Source: Streptomyces thermodiastaticus (GTDB lineage Bacteria > Actinomycetota > Actinomycetes > Streptomycetales > Streptomycetaceae). From it: a stretch of DNA of 64,000 nt. Location: assembly GCF_014656135.1 (NCBI RefSeq), contig NZ_BNBV01000008.1, positions 1 through 64,000 of the forward strand. Direction: 5' to 3'. Of this stretch, positions 53,196-62,405 are shown in pieces. Numbering within the stretch: the stretch's first letter is position 1; every line of letters starts with the position of its first letter. The notes beneath the pieces are model-generated. The model saw nothing but the letters and a program-made list of their open reading frames with translations, was not told the origin of the DNA and did no database searches. A program made the position numbers and the translations under genes.

Positions 53196-54908
53196 ATGAC
53201 TGTAGAGACCGAGCCGACCACGCTCGTGCCGGTGGGAGGCCGGCGCCGTCCGGGCCGGGTGATCCTGTCCTGGCTGACGACGACGGACCACAAGAAGATC
53301 GGGCATCTGTACCTGATCACATCGTTCTGCTTCTTCCTGATCGCCGGTCTCCTGGCCATGGCGATCCGCCTGGAGCTGGCTCGCCCAGGGCTGCAGTTCC
53401 TGTCCAACGAGCAGTACAACCAGGCGTTCACGATGCACGGCACGATCATGCTGCTGCTGTTCGCCACTCCCACGTTCGCCGGCTTCGCCAACGCGATCAT
53501 GCCTCTGCAGATCGGCTCCCCGGACGTGGCCTTCCCCCGGCTGAACATGCTGTCGTACTGGCTGTTCGCGCTGGGCGGCCTGATCGTGCTGGGCAGTTTC
53601 CTCACCCCGCAGGGTGCCGCCGACTTCGGGTGGACCGCCTACACACCGCTCAGCGGACCGGCCCGCAGCGAGTACACCGGTGCCGATATGTGGATCATGG
53701 GGCTGGCGCTGAGCGGCTTCGGCACCATCCTCGGCGCGGTCAACTTCATCACCACGATCGTCTGCATGCGCGCACCGGGCATGACGATGTTCCGGATGCC
53801 GATCTTCACCTGGAACGTGCTGCTGACCTCGGTGCTGATCCTGCTGGCCTTCCCCGTCCTGGCGGCGGCCCTGCTGGTGCTGGAGGCGGACCGCAAGTTC
53901 GGCGCCCATGTCTTCGACGCCGCCAACGGCGGGGCGGTGCTGTGGCAGCACCTGTTCTGGTTCTTCGGCCACCCGGAGGTGTACATCCTGGCGCTGCCGT
54001 TCTTCGGCGTGATCACCGAGATCATCCCGGTGTTCTCCCGCACCCCGATCTTCGGCTACATGGGCCTGGTCGGCGCGACCATCGCCATCACGGGACTGTC
54101 CGCCACGGTGTGGGCCCACCACATGTTCGCCACCGGCGCGGTCCTGCTGCCGTTCTTCTCCTTCATGACCTTCCTGATCGCGGTGCCGACCGGGGTGAAG
54201 TTCTTCAACTGGATCGGCACCATGTGGAAGGGCTCGCTGTCCTTCGAGCCGCCCATGCTGTGGGCGGCCGGCTTCCTGGTCACCTTCCTCTTCGGCGGGC
54301 TGACCGGCGTCATCCTCGGCTCCCCGCCCCTGGACTGGCACGTCACCGACAGCTACTTCGTGGTCGCCCACTTCCACTACGTCCTGTTCGGCACCATCGT
54401 CTTCGCGATGTTCGGCGGCTTCAGCTTCTGGTGGCCGAAGATGACCGGCGCCATGCTCGACCACCGGCTGGAGAAGGTCCACTTCTGGACGCTGTTCGTG
54501 GGCTTCCACACCACGTTCCTGATCCAGCACTGGCTCGGCGCCAAGGGCATGCCCCGGCGGTACGCCGACTATCTGGCCGCCGACGGTTTCACGGGCCTGA
54601 ACATGGTCTCCTCGATCGGGGCGTTCCTGCTGGGTCTGTCGACCCTGCCGTTCCTGTACAACGTGTGGAAGACGGCCCAGACCGGCAGGAAGATCGAGGT
54701 CGACGACCCGTGGGGGTGGGGACGGTCCCTGGAGTGGGCCACCTCCTGCCCGCCGCCCCGGCACAACTTCGTCACCCTGCCACGGATCCGCTCCGAGTCG
54801 CCCGCCTTCGACCTGCGTCATCCGGCGCTGGCCCAGCTGGACCAGAAGGAGAACACGGGACGGCGCGACGTGATCGACGCCGCGGGACACGAGGGCGACC
54901 GCGGCTGA
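53196..54908 (+). CDS. ctaD: cytochrome c oxidase subunit I, stand-alone copy
   Basis: A 570-residue, 12-helix haem-copper oxidase subunit that reduces oxygen and pumps protons. Haem and Cu ligands: [13 protein letters not shown] (low-spin haem His), [14 protein letters not shown] (CuB His and cross-linked Tyr), WAHHMFATG (CuB His pair) and [12 protein letters not shown] (haem a3/a His). The K-channel and D-channel residues look intact. Start at ATG 53196 with GGGGA 7 bases before; ATG 53184 is an alternative. No subunit II, III or haem-synthesis gene lies beside it, so it is probably a second copy of ctaD under separate control. Confidence 0.93.
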   Translation: MTVETEPTTLVPVGGRRRPGRVILSWLTTTDHKKIGHLYLITSFCFFLIAGLLAMAIRLELARPGLQFLSNEQYNQAFTMHGTIMLLLFATPTFAGFANAIMPLQIGSPDVAFPRLNMLSYWLFALGGLIVLGSFLTPQGAADFGWTAYTPLSGPARSEYTGADMWIMGLALSGFGTILGAVNFITTIVCMRAPGMTMFRMPIFTWNVLLTSVLILLAFPVLAAALLVLEADRKFGAHVFDAANGGAVLWQHLFWFFGHPEVYILALPFFGVITEIIPVFSRTPIFGYMGLVGATIAITGLSATVWAHHMFATGAVLLPFFSFMTFLIAVPTGVKFFNWIGTMWKGSLSFEPPMLWAAGFLVTFLFGGLTGVILGSPPLDWHVTDSYFVVAHFHYVLFGTIVFAMFGGFSFWWPKMTGAMLDHRLEKVHFWTLFVGFHTTFLIQHWLGAKGMPRRYADYLAADGFTGLNMVSSIGAFLLGLSTLPFLYNVWKTAQTGRKIEVDDPWGWGRSLEWATSCPPPRHNFVTLPRIRSESPAFDLRHPALAQLDQKENTGRRDVIDAAGHEGDRG

Positions 54909-54949
54909 GATCCCGTGGCGGGAACCCGGCCGGCGGCCGGGACGTCACA

Positions 54950-54984
54950 AGCCCCGGTCCAGGGTCAGGTCCCGGGCCGGGGCT
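54950..54984 (+). terminator. terminator after the oxidase gene
   Basis: AGCCCCGGTCC (54950-54960) pairs with GGGCCGGGGCT (54974-54984), 11 bp with one G-U, then GTTT. It lies 42 bases after the stop. Confidence 0.75.
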
Positions 54985-55079
54985 GTTTCATGGGGCACTC
55001 GGCCCGCCACCGACGGTAGACCGGCGCGGCGGGCGGACCGCCGGACCAGGGCGCCGCGCGGCGCATTCGTACAAACCCT

Positions 55080-55910
55080 TCACGGCCTGTACGCAACCTC
55101 TGCCCCCGGCGCCGGCCCGTCAGGGGCCGCGGCCGTCTCCCGCGAGGCGCCGTCCTTCCCCGCGGTCTCCTCGCCCAGCAGCTCGCGGGCGAGAAGGGTG
55201 GCCCCCGCGACCGCGCCGGGCATGAGGAACACCGCCACGAACGGCACCAGGAAGGCCAGGCCCAGCGGGGTGCCGAAACCCCAGGCCAGCATCTTGCGGC
55301 TGCGCAGCAGGGCGAGGCGCTCGCGCAGTTCGACGCCCCGGCGTTCGAGGGCGACGGCGGTCAGCTCCTCGGTGAGGAAGAACCCGGTGACGAAGAAACC
55401 GATGACCGGGATCACCGTCTGGCCGACGACCGGCAGGAAGCCCAGGGCGAACAGCAGCACGCTCCACACCGCGGACCGTGCGACGATCCGCAGCCCGTCG
55501 CGGGCGGAGACCCACAGGTCGCGCCAGAGCGGACGCGAGGTCTCCGGTGCCGTGCCGTCCGGGGAGACGGACCGGTCGACCCGCTCGGAGAGCTTCTCGT
55601 AGAACGGCTGGCCGATCAGCAGGGTGACGGCGGTGAAGCTGACCACCGTCAGCAGCAGTCCGAGGGCGAACAGCACGGCGGTGAGGAAGCCGCGGAAGAG
55701 TCCGAGCCACGGGCTTCGCCAGCCGTCGGCGAACGGCGTGGCCCATGCGACGAAGTCCTCGCCCCACAGGGCGAGGACGACGAGTACCGCGGCATAGAGC
55801 ACCAGAGTGATCAGTCCGGGCAGCAGCCCGAACCCGTACGCCCGGCCGTTGCGGGCCACCCAGCGCTGGCCCGCCAGCAGACAGCGGACACCCACCCCCA
55901 GATCACGCAT
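55080..55910 (-). CDS. EI24-domain (CysZ-like) membrane protein
   Basis: A 276-residue membrane protein of the EI24/CysZ family with about six helices; bacterial CysZ imports sulfate, but actinomycete members are mostly unassigned. Features: a short amphipathic start, LLPGLITLVLYAAVLVVLAL, FTAVTLLIGQPFYEKLSERV (conserved FYE), and GFFVTGFFLTEELTAVALER. The C-terminal ~25 residues are Ala/Pro-rich and vary. ATG at 55910. Monocistronic. Confidence 0.85.
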   Translation of the reverse strand: MRDLGVGVRCLLAGQRWVARNGRAYGFGLLPGLITLVLYAAVLVVLALWGEDFVAWATPFADGWRSPWLGLFRGFLTAVLFALGLLLTVVSFTAVTLLIGQPFYEKLSERVDRSVSPDGTAPETSRPLWRDLWVSARDGLRIVARSAVWSVLLFALGFLPVVGQTVIPVIGFFVTGFFLTEELTAVALERRGVELRERLALLRSRKMLAWGFGTPLGLAFLVPFVAVFLMPGAVAGATLLARELLGEETAGKDGASRETAAAPDGPAPGAEVAYRP

Positions 55911-55982
55911 GCGCTCACTGTATCCACCGGCCGCCGTGAGCCGGCGGCGGGGCGGGTGCGCCTCGCGCGGGCGGAGATCGGC

Positions 55983-57005
55983 TCAGAGCTTGACGACCAT
56001 CTTGCCGGTGTTGTCGCCGCGGAGCACCCCGAGGAAGGCCTCCACGGTGTTCTCGATGCCCTCGACGACGGTCTCCCGGTACTTCAGCTCGCCGGAGCGC
56101 ACCCACCGGCCGACCTCCTCCACGAACCGCGGCTGCAGGTCGTAGTGGTCGCCGACGAGGAAGCCCTCGATGCGGCCGCGGGTCTGGATGAGGCGGACGA
56201 GGTTGCGCGGGCCGGGGGCCGGCTCGGTGTCGTTGTAGGTGGAGATCATGCCGCAGATCGCGATGCGCCCGCCGAGGTTGAGGGAGCCGATCGCAGCCTC
56301 CAGGTGCTCGCCGCCGACGTTGTCGAAGTAGATGTCGATGCCGTCGGGGGCCGCGGCGCGCAGCTGCTCCTTCACGGGGCCCTTCTTGTAGTTGAAGGCG
56401 GCGTCGAAGCCGTACTCCCGCAGCAGCAGTTCGACCTTCTCGTCGGAGCCGGCCGATCCGATGACCCGGGAGGCGCCCTTGAGCCTGGCGAGCTGTCCGA
56501 CCTGGCTGCCGACCGCGCCGGCCGCGCCCGATACGAAGACGGCGTCGCCCTCCTTCAGGGAGGCGACGCGCAGCAGGCCCGCGTAGGCGGTCAGGCCGGG
56601 CATGCCCAGCACGCCGAGGTAGGCCGACAGGGGTGCGGCCTCGGGGTCGGCCTTGACCGCCTGCCGGGCGTCGACGGCCGCGTACTCGCGCCAGCCGCCG
56701 TAGTGCAGCACATGGTCGCCGACGGCGATGCCCTCGGCGCGGGAGACGACGACCTCACCGACCGCGCCGCCCTGCATCGGCTTGTCCAGCTCGTACGGCG
56801 CCGCGTACGACTTGGCGGCGCTCATCCGGCCGCGCATGTACGGGTCCACCGAGAGGTACTCGTTGCGGACGAGGACCTGGCCCTCGGCGGGCTCCGGGAG
56901 CGGGGCCTCGACCAGGGCGAAGTTGTCCGGCTCGGGCCAGCCGACCGGCCGGCTGACCAGGTGCCAGGCGCGGCTGACGGCGGGGAGGGCGGGGGTGTCG
57001 GACAT
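55983..57005 (-). CDS. NADP-dependent oxidoreductase, MDR superfamily
   Basis: A 340-residue zinc-free medium-chain reductase of the leukotriene B4 dehydrogenase/curcumin reductase type, reducing enal or enone double bonds with NADPH. Motifs: EYLSVDPYMRGRMSA near residue 50-64, GGAVGEVV, SGAAGAVGSQVGQLARLKGA (Rossmann turn) near 155-174, YFDNVGGEHLEAAI and RIAICGMIS. The ATG at 57005 has GAAAGG upstream. Divergent from a MarR gene that probably represses it; it likely detoxifies reactive carbonyls. Confidence 0.93.
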   Translation of the reverse strand: MSDTPALPAVSRAWHLVSRPVGWPEPDNFALVEAPLPEPAEGQVLVRNEYLSVDPYMRGRMSAAKSYAAPYELDKPMQGGAVGEVVVSRAEGIAVGDHVLHYGGWREYAAVDARQAVKADPEAAPLSAYLGVLGMPGLTAYAGLLRVASLKEGDAVFVSGAAGAVGSQVGQLARLKGASRVIGSAGSDEKVELLLREYGFDAAFNYKKGPVKEQLRAAAPDGIDIYFDNVGGEHLEAAIGSLNLGGRIAICGMISTYNDTEPAPGPRNLVRLIQTRGRIEGFLVGDHYDLQPRFVEEVGRWVRSGELKYRETVVEGIENTVEAFLGVLRGDNTGKMVVKL

Positions 57006-57118
57006 GGTGGCGCCTTTCCTCGGTGGGGGTGGGGGGAGACCCCGGAAAGCTTCAGTACCTGAAACAACCATGCCCCTGAATATTTCAATATGTCAAGCAA
57101 ACCGGTACGCTGGTCGCC
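57006..57118. promoter_or_regulatory. divergent promoter with palindromes, MarR control
   Basis: An AT-rich spacer. TTCAG-TAC-CTGAA (57051-57063) is a perfect inverted repeat, and TGAATATTTCA (57077-57087) is a second near-palindrome, typical of MarR sites. They lie 46 and 72 bases from the oxidoreductase start. Confidence 0.6.
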
Positions 57119-57559
57119 ATGGCCACACCTTCGCTCCCCCCTCGCCCCGACGCTCTGACCCTGGAGGTCGTCGAGCTGATCGGCGATGTGGTGGCCCGTT
57201 TCTACGAGGACTACGAGGACGCCGCCGGGCAGCATGCGCTGACCGGGGCGCAGGCACGGCTGCTGAGCCTGCTGGCGCTGGAGCCGTTGCCGATGCGCAA
57301 ACTCGCGCAGAAGCTGAAGTGCGAGCCGTCGAACGTGACGGGGATCGTGGACCGGCTGGAGGTGCGCGGCCTGGTCGAACGGCGGGCCGATCCGGCCGAC
57401 CGGCGGGTGAAGCTGGCGGCGGCGACCGAGGAGGGGCGCCGGGTCGCGCGGGAGCTGCGCGAGGGGCTGCGGTTCGCCCGGGAGCCGCTGGCCGGGCTCA
57501 GCGAGGACGAGCGGCTGGTGCTGCGCGATCTGCTCCGGCGGATGCTCGCCGCCGGGTGA
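57119..57559 (+). CDS. MarR-family transcriptional regulator
   Basis: A 146-residue winged-helix repressor. ALTGAQARLLSLLALEPLPM (helices 2-3), RKLAQKLKCEPSNVTGIVDR (recognition helix), LEVRGLVERRADPADRRVKL (wing with the D-R-R motif) are all there. It faces the NADP-dependent oxidoreductase and probably controls both genes by the palindromes between them. Ligand unknown; a reactive phenol or carbonyl would fit. Confidence 0.93.
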   Translation: MATPSLPPRPDALTLEVVELIGDVVARFYEDYEDAAGQHALTGAQARLLSLLALEPLPMRKLAQKLKCEPSNVTGIVDRLEVRGLVERRADPADRRVKLAAATEEGRRVARELREGLRFAREPLAGLSEDERLVLRDLLRRMLAAG

Positions 57560-57582
57560 GCGGGTGCACCGCCGCGGGGACG

Positions 57583-57655
57583 GTCAGGCGCACCTCCAGG
57601 ATCAAATGCACTTCCAGGGTCAGGCGCACCACACCACGATCAGGTGCACCACCAC
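57583..57655. repeat. 18-bp imperfect tandem repeat
   Basis: Units GTCAGGCGCACCTCCAGG, ATCAAATGCACTTCCAGG, GTCAGGCGCACCACACCA and a degenerate fourth follow each other with 18-base period in the spacer between the convergent MarR and zinc-ribbon genes, crossing into the stop region of the latter. Confidence 0.7.
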
Positions 57656-58503
57656 AGGAAGCGGTGGCAGCCCTGGCTCTTGGTCGGGCTGGGCTCCGGC
57701 TCCGGGGAGTCGGGGCCGGTGGTGGGGTCCTCCGGGGCCCGCGGGGTGGTGTCGGGGGGCGTGTCCCCGCCGCCGCTTCCGGTGCCCGTGCCCGGATCGC
57801 CGCCTTGTCCGGCATCCGGCGCCGAGGCGCTCGCCGAGGGCGCCGGCACCGCCGGTGACGAGGCGCCGGCCCCGCTCTGTCCCGGACGCGGGGTGCCGCT
57901 GCCCGGGGAGGCGGACGCGGAGCCGGAGGCGGTGCCGCCGGGTGCCGTGGGGGTGCCCTCCTGGGTCTGCCCGGCCGCCCGGTCCGTCTCGGAGGTGCCC
58001 GAGGCCTCCGGGGCGGCCCCTGTGGCGTCGCCGGTGCCCTCGGCCGCGACCGAGCCGGGGCCGGTGAAGGACGGCAGACCGGGCGTGTCGGTGCCCAGCT
58101 CGGCCAGGCTCAGGCCGCCCGCCGCCAGCACGAACCCCGCGCCGATGAGCAGCGCGCGGCGCCGGCGCCTGCGGTGCGAGGCCGCGGCCTTGCGGTCACG
58201 ACGGCTCATGGCCGTCTCGCCCGGCCGCCCCTCGCTCGCCGCGCCCCTTCGTGCGCGCCGGTCCGTGCTCGGACGCTCCTGCCTCCTGCCGCGCGCCCGG
58301 CGGCGCAGCTCGGCCCGGCCGGGCGGCGCCGGCGCGCCGCTCCCGCCCCCGTACGGCTCACTCCCGTACGGCCCCGAGTCCTCGGCGGCGAAGGATTCGT
58401 CCTGCCCGGGGCGGTCAGCGAGCGCGTCGGCCGGAGTTCCGCAACCGGGGCAGGCGAGAGCGCCGTTGAGGTGCCGTCGGCACAGGTCGCAGTAGTCGTC
58501 CAT
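57640..58503 (-). CDS. zinc-ribbon, single-pass membrane protein
   Basis: A 287-residue protein. Residues 1-25 hold a zinc ribbon (MDDYCDLCRRHLNGALACPG then CG): CxxC...CxxC. A basic stretch (SRRDRKAAASHRRRRRR) precedes one membrane helix near 118-138. The outside part (~150 residues) is low-complexity Ser/Thr/Pro/Gly/Ala, probably a wall-spanning spacer, and the last residues QGCHRFLWWCT have two Cys and three aromatics, like a small closed loop. Function unknown; the zinc-ribbon plus external tail suggests signal transfer or assembly. ATG at 58503. Confidence 0.78.
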   Translation of the reverse strand: MDDYCDLCRRHLNGALACPGCGTPADALADRPGQDESFAAEDSGPYGSEPYGGGSGAPAPPGRAELRRRARGRRQERPSTDRRARRGAASEGRPGETAMSRRDRKAAASHRRRRRRALLIGAGFVLAAGGLSLAELGTDTPGLPSFTGPGSVAAEGTGDATGAAPEASGTSETDRAAGQTQEGTPTAPGGTASGSASASPGSGTPRPGQSGAGASSPAVPAPSASASAPDAGQGGDPGTGTGSGGGDTPPDTTPRAPEDPTTGPDSPEPEPSPTKSQGCHRFLWWCT

Positions 58504-58629
58504 GACGCGGGAAGACTAAATTCAGCCACGCGGCGTTCCTAGACCCGGATGTGAGGATTTTTCGAAGAACCCCGGGAGACACGGAAAACGCCGCGCGTGC
58601 CGCGCCGGAACCGATACCTGTCTGCCCCA

Positions 58630-58659
58630 TTGACACTCCGCGTACCCCGTCCTTACTGT
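58630..58659 (+). promoter_or_regulatory. promoter of the dehydratase gene
   Basis: TTGACA at 58630-58635 is a perfect -35. TACTGT at 58654-58659 (TAnnnT type) is 18 bases on and can be the -10. Transcription would then start near 58666, about 70 bases before the GTG. Confidence 0.65.
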
Positions 58660-58667
58660 CACGCCAA

Positions 58668-58697
58668 CATTTCGAACGCGTGACGACATATCGAACG
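58668..58697. promoter_or_regulatory. direct-repeat operator CATWTCGAACG x2
   Basis: CATTTCGAACG (58668-58678) and CATATCGAACG (58687-58697) are direct repeats 19 bases apart, right at the expected transcription start. The placement suits a repressor of the sugar-acid catabolic genes. No cognate regulator gene is in the window. Confidence 0.6.
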
Positions 58698-58736
58698 ACC
58701 CAGACCGGCCATCCGCAGAGCTGAGGGGCAACGACC

Positions 58737-59900
58737 GTGCGCATCACCCACATCAGCACGCACGTCGTCGGGACGCCGTGGCGCAACCTGACCTATGTCC
58801 AGGTGCACACCGACGAGGGGATCACAGGAGTCGGCGAGACCCGGATGCTCGGGCACACCGACGCCCTCCTCGGCTATCTCAAGGAGGCGGAGCAGACCCA
58901 CATCCGCGGCTCGGACCCGTTCGCCGTCGAGGACCTCGTCCGGCGCATGAAGTACGGCGACTACGGCCGCGCCGGAGAGATCGTCATGTCCGGCATCGCG
59001 GTCGTCGAGACGGCCTGCTGGGACATCAAGGGCAAGGCCCTGGGCGTACCGGTGTGGCAACTGCTCGGCGGCGCGGTGACGGACAAGGTCAAGGCGTACG
59101 CCAACGGCTGGTACACCACCGAGCGGACTCCGGAGGCCTACCACAAGGCCGCGCGGCGGGTCATGGAACGCGGCTACCGGGCGCTGAAGATCGACCCGTT
59201 CGGCACCGGGCACTACGAACTCGACCATCAGGAGACCCTGTACGCGGTCTCGCTCATCGAGGCGGTGCGCGACGCCATCGGCCCGGACGCCGAGCTGATG
59301 CTGGAGATGCACGGCCGTTTCTCCCCCGCCACCGCGGTACGGCTGGCCAAGGAGATGGCGCCCTACCGGCCGGCCTGGCTGGAGGAGCCGTGCCCGCCGG
59401 AGAACCTCAAGGCGCTGAAGAAGGTCGCGGAGAAGGTGGATCTGCCGGTGGCCACCGGCGAACGCATCCACGACCGGATCGAGTTCCGGGAGCTGTTCGA
59501 GAACCAGGCCGCGGACATCGTCCAGCCGGACGTCGGCCACCTCGGCGGCATCTGGGAGACCCGGAAGCTGGCCGCCACCGCCGAGAGCCACTACCTGCTC
59601 GTCGCCCCGCACAACGTCGGCGGCTCCGTGCTGACCGCGGCCTCCCTCCAGCTCGGCTTCACCACCCCCAACTTCAAGATTCTCGAGCACTTCAACGACT
59701 TCGCGGACGCGGAGATCAAGAAGGTCGTCAAGGGCGCCCCGCAGGTGGACCCCGAGGACGGCTGCTTCCACCGCTCCGACGCGCCGGGCCTGGGCGTGGA
59801 GCTGGACGTGGACGCGGCGGCCGAGTTCCCGCAGCAGCGGGCCCACTTCGACCTGTGGGCGGAGGGCTGGGAGAAGCGCAACCCCGGGGGCGAGCGGTGA
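58737..59900 (+). CDS. enolase-superfamily sugar-acid dehydratase
   Basis: A 387-residue enzyme of the mandelate racemase/muconate lactonising group, similar to galactonate or other sugar-acid dehydratases. Mg2+ ligands appear at ELMLEMHGRF (Glu), AWLEEPCPPENL (Glu) and TGERIHDR (Glu); the base is probably the Lys in RALKIDPFG or the His in LVAPHNVGG. It would remove water from an aldonate to give a 2-keto-3-deoxy acid. GTG start with GAGGGGC upstream. The stop overlaps the next start (GTGA), so translation is coupled. Confidence 0.88.
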   Translation: MRITHISTHVVGTPWRNLTYVQVHTDEGITGVGETRMLGHTDALLGYLKEAEQTHIRGSDPFAVEDLVRRMKYGDYGRAGEIVMSGIAVVETACWDIKGKALGVPVWQLLGGAVTDKVKAYANGWYTTERTPEAYHKAARRVMERGYRALKIDPFGTGHYELDHQETLYAVSLIEAVRDAIGPDAELMLEMHGRFSPATAVRLAKEMAPYRPAWLEEPCPPENLKALKKVAEKVDLPVATGERIHDRIEFRELFENQAADIVQPDVGHLGGIWETRKLAATAESHYLLVAPHNVGGSVLTAASLQLGFTTPNFKILEHFNDFADAEIKKVVKGAPQVDPEDGCFHRSDAPGLGVELDVDAAAEFPQQRAHFDLWAEGWEKRNPGGER

Positions 59901-60901
59901 GCGAGGCCGTCGTCGTCGACGCGCCCGGCCGGCACCGGCTCGCACCGCACGTCCCGCGCACCCCCGGCCCCGGCGAAGCCCAGGTGGCCGTGCACGCCGT
60001 CGGGATCTGCGGCAGCGACCGCGAGGTGTGGCACGGCACCCGCCCGGAGGGCTATGTGCGCTACCCGCTGACGCCGGGTCACGAGTGGTCCGGGACCGTC
60101 CGGCAGGTGGGCGCCGGGGTGCCGGAGACGCTGGTGGGCCGCAAGGTGGTCGGTGAGGGTTTCCGCAACTGCCAGGTGTGCGACCGCTGCCACGCCGGCG
60201 AGACCACGCTGTGCTCCGCCGGGTACGAGGAGACCGGGTTCACCCAGCCCGGCGCCATGGCACCCACCCTCACCCTTCCCGCCCGGCTGCTGCACGTGCT
60301 GCCGGACGACGCGGATCTCACCGCCGCCGCCCTGCTGGAGCCGGCCGCCTGTGTCGCGGCCGCCGCCCTGAAGGCCGGGGCCCGGCCCGGTGAGCGGGCG
60401 GCGGTGGTGGGCACCGGCACCCTCGGGATGCTCGCGGTGCAGTTCCTCGCCGCCGTCAGTCCGGCCGAGCTGCTGGTGATCGGCACCCACCGGGGCCGCG
60501 AGGAGCTGTCCCGGCGCTTCGGCGCCACCGGCTTCCGCACCGCCGGCGAGCGGCTGCCCGACGACCTCGACGTGGTGATCGAGGCCGCCGGCTCCGCCTG
60601 TGCCGCGCGCATGGCCGCCGGGCTGCTGCGGCGCGGCGGACGCCTGGTCCTGACGGGCATCCCAGCGCCCGGCGCCGACGGACTGGACCCCACGGACCTG
60701 GTCGTCCGGCAGCTCCAGGTGCACACCGTGTTCGGCGCGCCCCCCAACGCCTGGGCGCACGCGGTGCGGACGTTCGCCGCCGGACTGCTCGACCCGCTGC
60801 CGCTCGTCACCCATCAGCTGCCGCTCGCCGGCTTCGCGCGGGCCATCGGCCTGGTGGGGTCCCAGGATCCGGGGGTGGGCAAGGTGCTGCTCCGCCCCTG
60901 A
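59897..60901 (+). CDS. zinc-dependent alcohol dehydrogenase-like protein
   Basis: A 334-residue medium-chain dehydrogenase. GICGSDREVWHG holds the catalytic-zinc Cys; GHEWSG the His-Glu pair; a structural-zinc set NCQVCDRCHAGETTLC (four Cys) is complete; AVVGTGTLGMLAVQFLAA is the Rossmann turn. Related to sorbitol/threonine dehydrogenases, oxidising a sugar alcohol or keto-acid. GTG at 59897 overlaps the dehydratase stop. It is probably the second step of the same sugar pathway. Confidence 0.9.
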   Translation: MSEAVVVDAPGRHRLAPHVPRTPGPGEAQVAVHAVGICGSDREVWHGTRPEGYVRYPLTPGHEWSGTVRQVGAGVPETLVGRKVVGEGFRNCQVCDRCHAGETTLCSAGYEETGFTQPGAMAPTLTLPARLLHVLPDDADLTAAALLEPAACVAAAALKAGARPGERAAVVGTGTLGMLAVQFLAAVSPAELLVIGTHRGREELSRRFGATGFRTAGERLPDDLDVVIEAAGSACAARMAAGLLRRGGRLVLTGIPAPGADGLDPTDLVVRQLQVHTVFGAPPNAWAHAVRTFAAGLLDPLPLVTHQLPLAGFARAIGLVGSQDPGVGKVLLRP

Positions 60902-61204
60902 GCCTGCGGCCGGAAGGTGGCCCGCGCACCACCGCGCGCCGCCCGCCGCCGTCCGCCCCGTCCGCCGCCGTCCGCCCCGTCCGCCTCGGCGCGTACGGCC
61001 TGCGGCTCCCCGTACCGCCCGTCCGTCCCCGTACCGCCACCCCGTACCGCCACCTCGTACCGACCGTCCGTCCGCCCGACCCCGTACCGTCCCCCGTCTC
61101 CCCGACCGTCCGTCGTTTTCCGCACCGCGAGCCGCGAACCATGTCCGGCATACCGAACGCCCGGACCGGGTCGCCGCGCGGCTCGCCGACCCGAAGGACA
61201 GCCC
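60902..61204 (+). other. repeat-bearing intergenic region, 303 bases
   Basis: No gene. 60944-61100 is full of short repeats (see repeat entry). GAAGGACA at 61193-61200 is the ribosome binding site of the next gene. Confidence 0.6.
60944..61100. repeat. 19-bp and 13-bp tandem repeats, five CGTACCG copies
   Basis: CGCCGCCGTCCGCCCCGTC is repeated perfectly at 60944-60962 and 60963-60981. Then CCCCGTACCGCCA-type 13-bp units repeat three times around 61028-61066, and the core CGTACCG occurs at 61011, 61030, 61043, 61056 and 61083. GACCGTCCGTC is also repeated. Confidence 0.75.
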
Positions 61205-62173
61205 GTGACCGACGCATCCGCCACGGCACCCCGCAGGCCCGGTGAGCAGGTGCTCACCGCGCTCGGACTGGGTGCCCCCGCACCCGACCCCGCCGACGCC
61301 TCCCCGCACCGTTTCCCCGGCGGTGGCCGCTGGCGCACCGAGATCCCCTCCTGCGAGGGGCCGGAGGCACTGGCGGTGGTGCTGGAGGAGTCCGCACGGC
61401 TCGACGTCCCCGTCCACCGGATCAGCCAGGGCAGCGGCGTGTGGATGCTGACCGACGCCGAGATCACCGACATGGTCCAGGCGACCGCCGAACGGAACAT
61501 CGAGCTGTGCCTGTTCACCGGGCCGCGTGGCACCTGGGACACCGGCGCCTCGGTGCGCACAGACTCGCACGGCGCGGGGCTGCGTGCCCGGGGCCACGAC
61601 GCGGTCGCCGGGTGCGTGGAGGACGCGGTGCGGGCCACCGAACTGGGCGTGAAATGCCTGCTCGTCGCCGACGAGGGCGTGCTGTGGACGCTGCACCGGG
61701 CACGCACGGCGGGCCTGATCCCGGCCGACACCACGCTCAAGGTGTCCGCGCTGATCGGCCCGGTGAACCCGGCCTCCTTCGCCGTCGTCGAGCAGCTGGG
61801 CGCCGACTCCATCAACGTGCCCAGCGACCTGACGCTCGCTCACCTGACCGAGATCCGGCGGGTGTCGGCCGCCCCGCTGGACATGTACATCGAGGCACCG
61901 GACGACCTGGGCGGGTATGTACGCATGTACGAGGTGGCGGAGCTGATCCGGCGCGGGGCGCCGCTGTATCTGAAGTTCGGCCTGTCCAAGGCGCCCGGCA
62001 TCTACCCCTACGGCCACCACCTGCGCGAGGTCACCCTGGCCACGGCCCGGGAGCGGGTGCGGCGCGGCCGGCTCGTGCTGGATCTGCTCGAACGGCACGG
62101 CGCCGCAGGGGACATGGCGCCGCTCGGCTCCCGGCTGCCGGGCACCCTGCGGCGGTTCACCACGCCGGCATAA
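61205..62173 (+). CDS. TIM-barrel-like protein of the sugar cluster, function unknown
   Basis: A 322-residue soluble protein. I do not recognise a definite family. Beta-alpha repeats are visible ([131 protein letters not shown]), as in U32-peptidase-like or aldolase barrels. GTG at 61205 with GAAGGA 6 bases upstream. It lies between the dehydratase/dehydrogenase pair and the sugar importer, so a role in the same sugar pathway is likely: perhaps an aldolase or epimerase. Confidence 0.72.
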   Translation: MTDASATAPRRPGEQVLTALGLGAPAPDPADASPHRFPGGGRWRTEIPSCEGPEALAVVLEESARLDVPVHRISQGSGVWMLTDAEITDMVQATAERNIELCLFTGPRGTWDTGASVRTDSHGAGLRARGHDAVAGCVEDAVRATELGVKCLLVADEGVLWTLHRARTAGLIPADTTLKVSALIGPVNPASFAVVEQLGADSINVPSDLTLAHLTEIRRVSAAPLDMYIEAPDDLGGYVRMYEVAELIRRGAPLYLKFGLSKAPGIYPYGHHLREVTLATARERVRRGRLVLDLLERHGAAGDMAPLGSRLPGTLRRFTTPA

Positions 62174-62405
62174 CGTTCCGGAAACTGAGGCTTCACAGAA
62201 CGACACACGACCGCGCACAATCCCACACAACCGGTCGGGCCCGTCTCCGGCCGTTTCCCGCACCGTCCGTGCACCACTGCTCACCACCCGGCATCACCGC
62301 GTACCACCCAGCACCACCGGCACCTTCCGCGCCCCCAGCGGCTCCCCCCGCCAGGCGCTCACCGGCACCGCAGGACCGAACGCACCCACACCGAGGATGA
62401 TGACC

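Noticed and set aside
60944..61100. CRISPR-like array
   Set aside because: Units are 13-19 bp, contiguous and without unique spacers; this is a simple tandem repeat.
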